Assembly: GCA_008360955.1 (NCBI GenBank)
Contig: LUCM01000606.1
Location: forward strand, 27,974 to 91,973
Length of the DNA stretch: 64,000 nucleotides
Reading direction: 5' to 3'
DNA from: Fasciolopsis buskii
Taxonomy: Eukaryota > Platyhelminthes > Trematoda > Plagiorchiida > Fasciolidae
A program made the position numbers and the translations under genes. Of the stretch, positions 61,992-64,000 are shown one piece after another. Each line of letters starts with the position of its first letter. The stretch's first letter is position 1. The notes beneath the pieces were generated by a model. It searched no databases. It worked only from the letters and a program-made list of their open reading frames with translations, and was not told where the DNA came from.

Positions 61992-64000
61992 GTCAATCTG
62001 TACGTCAGCTCACAGTGGTTATCGTCAAGGGCGGCTGATTGTGCGTCAATGCAACCTTTCAAAGCGATGATAATGCAGAAGCATATGGGTAATGTTTTGT
62101 TTTTTGTTTTTCTTCACTTCACTGGTTTTCCCTCACCTTGGCCACGCCTCAACAACGAGTACCTTCCACTGCACCCATAGTGCTGTCCAAAATGCTGTCG
62201 TTTACAAGCATAACAAGGGTTGTGCTTGATTCATCAGACGACTCGCAGATGCCAGGTCTTTTTAAACGAGGTAGATAAGCCAAGACATTAGCTACCCCTA
62301 GAGTGTCAGCATAAGATTAGAATTTCTGCAGTGATAGTTTTTATGGCTTTTGTACACTACGCACAAATGCACCCGCAGAAAATCCGACCTTCCACTAACA
62401 GTCAACCAGTTATTTTGCAAGTAGTTTCTGAACACTATCCTGGGCTTGTCACAGTTCAATTTCTTCCATTTCAATACTGTGCCAAAGGCAAACGATGCTA
62501 ACATAACTAATGAAAAATGGCGGCCCACGATCCATGCCGATACCACAGGCGAACATTGCTCGTTCGCACTGGTTGATATATTTGATGGAGTAAGTAAAAA
62601 GACTTAAGGTCATGCAGCAGCAGCTAGTAGGATGTTGTATAGGTGGCACCAGAAGAGAGGCATATTACAAGGTTACTTGTACTCTGTCGTAGGATCCAGC
62701 TGCTGTCAAACTCTTCTCTGGACGATATTGCCGCGGTTAGCCGATTCACTAATTCAGCTCCTTCTAGATCATATAATCGTATCGGAAATTCCAAAAATAC
62801 TGTAATATTCACTATTCCAAACCCTCAACCTATAAAGGATATAAAGCAAACCACAACTGATGCAATATTGGATATTGTCTTAGTCACTGAATGAGACTAG
62901 GAAAGTAGGTTCAGCATAAATTCTGGTGCCACTCGACGCAGTTTCAAGGCAATAAAACTCCTCCGGGAAACAATCAAGATATCAGATACGATGACCGTTA
63001 ACAGCCTGTGAAACTCCACTCGGCAAAACTCGGTTCTACCGAGAGGCGTTTGTTACCCACAAACTGAGTACCGCACTTTCCAGCGCATTGATCAGTAAGT
63101 CTAAATCATTTTGAAGTAGGAATTTGCAAGTCACCACCTCTATATCCCCGTAAATTACAGAGCCGAAGCAGCAGCCTGAACCACTCTGCGCTAGCACAAT
63201 CATTAAGAAATCCTCCTTCAAAATTCGGTCAAGTCTGTAAATGACACAAGCGTAGTTGCCACAGCGTCCGGTTTACAGGCGATATCCTTTAAACCCAAAA
63301 TTGTCCATTGTTCTTCTGTCAGTCCCAAATCTTATTTTGTCTGATAACTCCGAATTTTGGCACTGAAAGGGATTTTGCCGCCGTCAAGAACGTCCATAAG
63401 CTAACAAATGCATCTTTCATTGGACAATCAAGTATAACCTACCCCATGTATATCAGTGGATCATTAAATAACTTGCTAAACTCAGGGTCCTTTGCCCTGC
63501 TAAAGCGAAAATATTTTGGTGGCAAGGGACCTCCGTAATTGTCTTTGCTAGTTTTGCAAAATGTCCTCTTCGTACTGCAGGAAATCAAATATTTCCGCCA
63601 TTTACCACACTGGTCCAGTTTATATTTCATACCAATCACCGAAACATTGATCAGTGATCACTCCTCGCGCAACACCATCGACACTTCCGCGACCAAACAG
63701 GGCGCGGAGGTGGCTACCTTGTCTGGCTCAGAGTAGCAGTTCCATGCTTAATACCATCCAAGTTTCCACATGGTCCAGAGATGATGTCGAGGATGAAGAT
63801 CTTCCGAGTACATGTTTGTCTCGCTCATGGTCCCCCCAATATATGCACAGATCATACCAAAATTCATGCGACAAACGTCATATGAAAAACTTCGATTTCA
63901 GTAGACAACAGCATAAATAGTCAAGCATGAAATTGCACTTTTTCATCGAGAAATGACAAATTCCTTTGGTGAAAATCCACCGGTTACAAAGTTATCCAGA
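61992..64000. other. Unassigned sequence to window end
   Basis: Short frames on both strands (62643-62894 +, 63308-63538 +, 63439-63639 -, 63654-63920 +) without recognised motifs. Confidence 0.3.

Overview
The window looks like a piece of a large, repeat-rich flatworm (Platyhelminthes) nuclear genome. Three observations support this: 33-37 bp micro-introns clustered at the 5' end of a gene whose later introns are 5-15 kb; many decayed RTE-type LINE copies of the kind common in trematode and diphyllobothriid cestode genomes; and CR1-like and Ty3/gypsy relics. I cannot separate trematode from cestode by eye. No bacterial operons, rRNA, true tRNA or CRISPR were seen.

The one host gene I can support is a minus-strand orthologue of the RNA polymerase II elongation factor ELL. 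It runs from an ATG at 32236 to a TAA at 1424-1422, about 31 kb. Eight exons were placed by protein similarity, splice signals and reading phase: 32236-32009, 31971-31930 (a 14-codon micro-exon), 31896-31793, 31755-31429, 24243-24006, 9196-8927, 4191-3477 and 1923-1422. All joints agree in phase except the last, which implies one unplaced small exon (length 1 mod 3) or a misplaced boundary between 3477 and 1923. The product has the ELL N-terminal domain, the central winged-helix segment, a long disordered serine-rich linker with a basic patch, and the C-terminal occludin/ELL homology domain. One linker exon carries a helix-turn-helix-like motif that I do not know from vertebrate ELL.

The ELL introns (about 4.2-31.4 kb) are filled with RTE-like LINE relics on both strands: 6.4-8.2 (-), 9.75-11.45 (-), 13.8-17.1 (+), 18.6-20.15 (+), 20.4-21.95 (-) and 25.4-28.45 (+). 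They also hold six tRNA-derived SINE copies, all in the sense orientation of ELL. The 13.8-17.1 copy is best preserved and has a 371-codon open reverse-transcriptase frame.

Upstream of ELL (32.5-64 kb) the repeats change. There are approximately 285 bp LTR-like repeats starting TGTAGC and ending CTACA (32551-32837, 38788-39047, and 46838-47122 on the minus strand), a CR1-like LINE relic (34.8-37.6), a Ty3/gypsy pol relic on the minus strand (39.75-41.75) and a LINE RT scrap at 44.1. From about 47 to 64 kb I recognise almost nothing; the open frames there are short and have no family signature that I can see.
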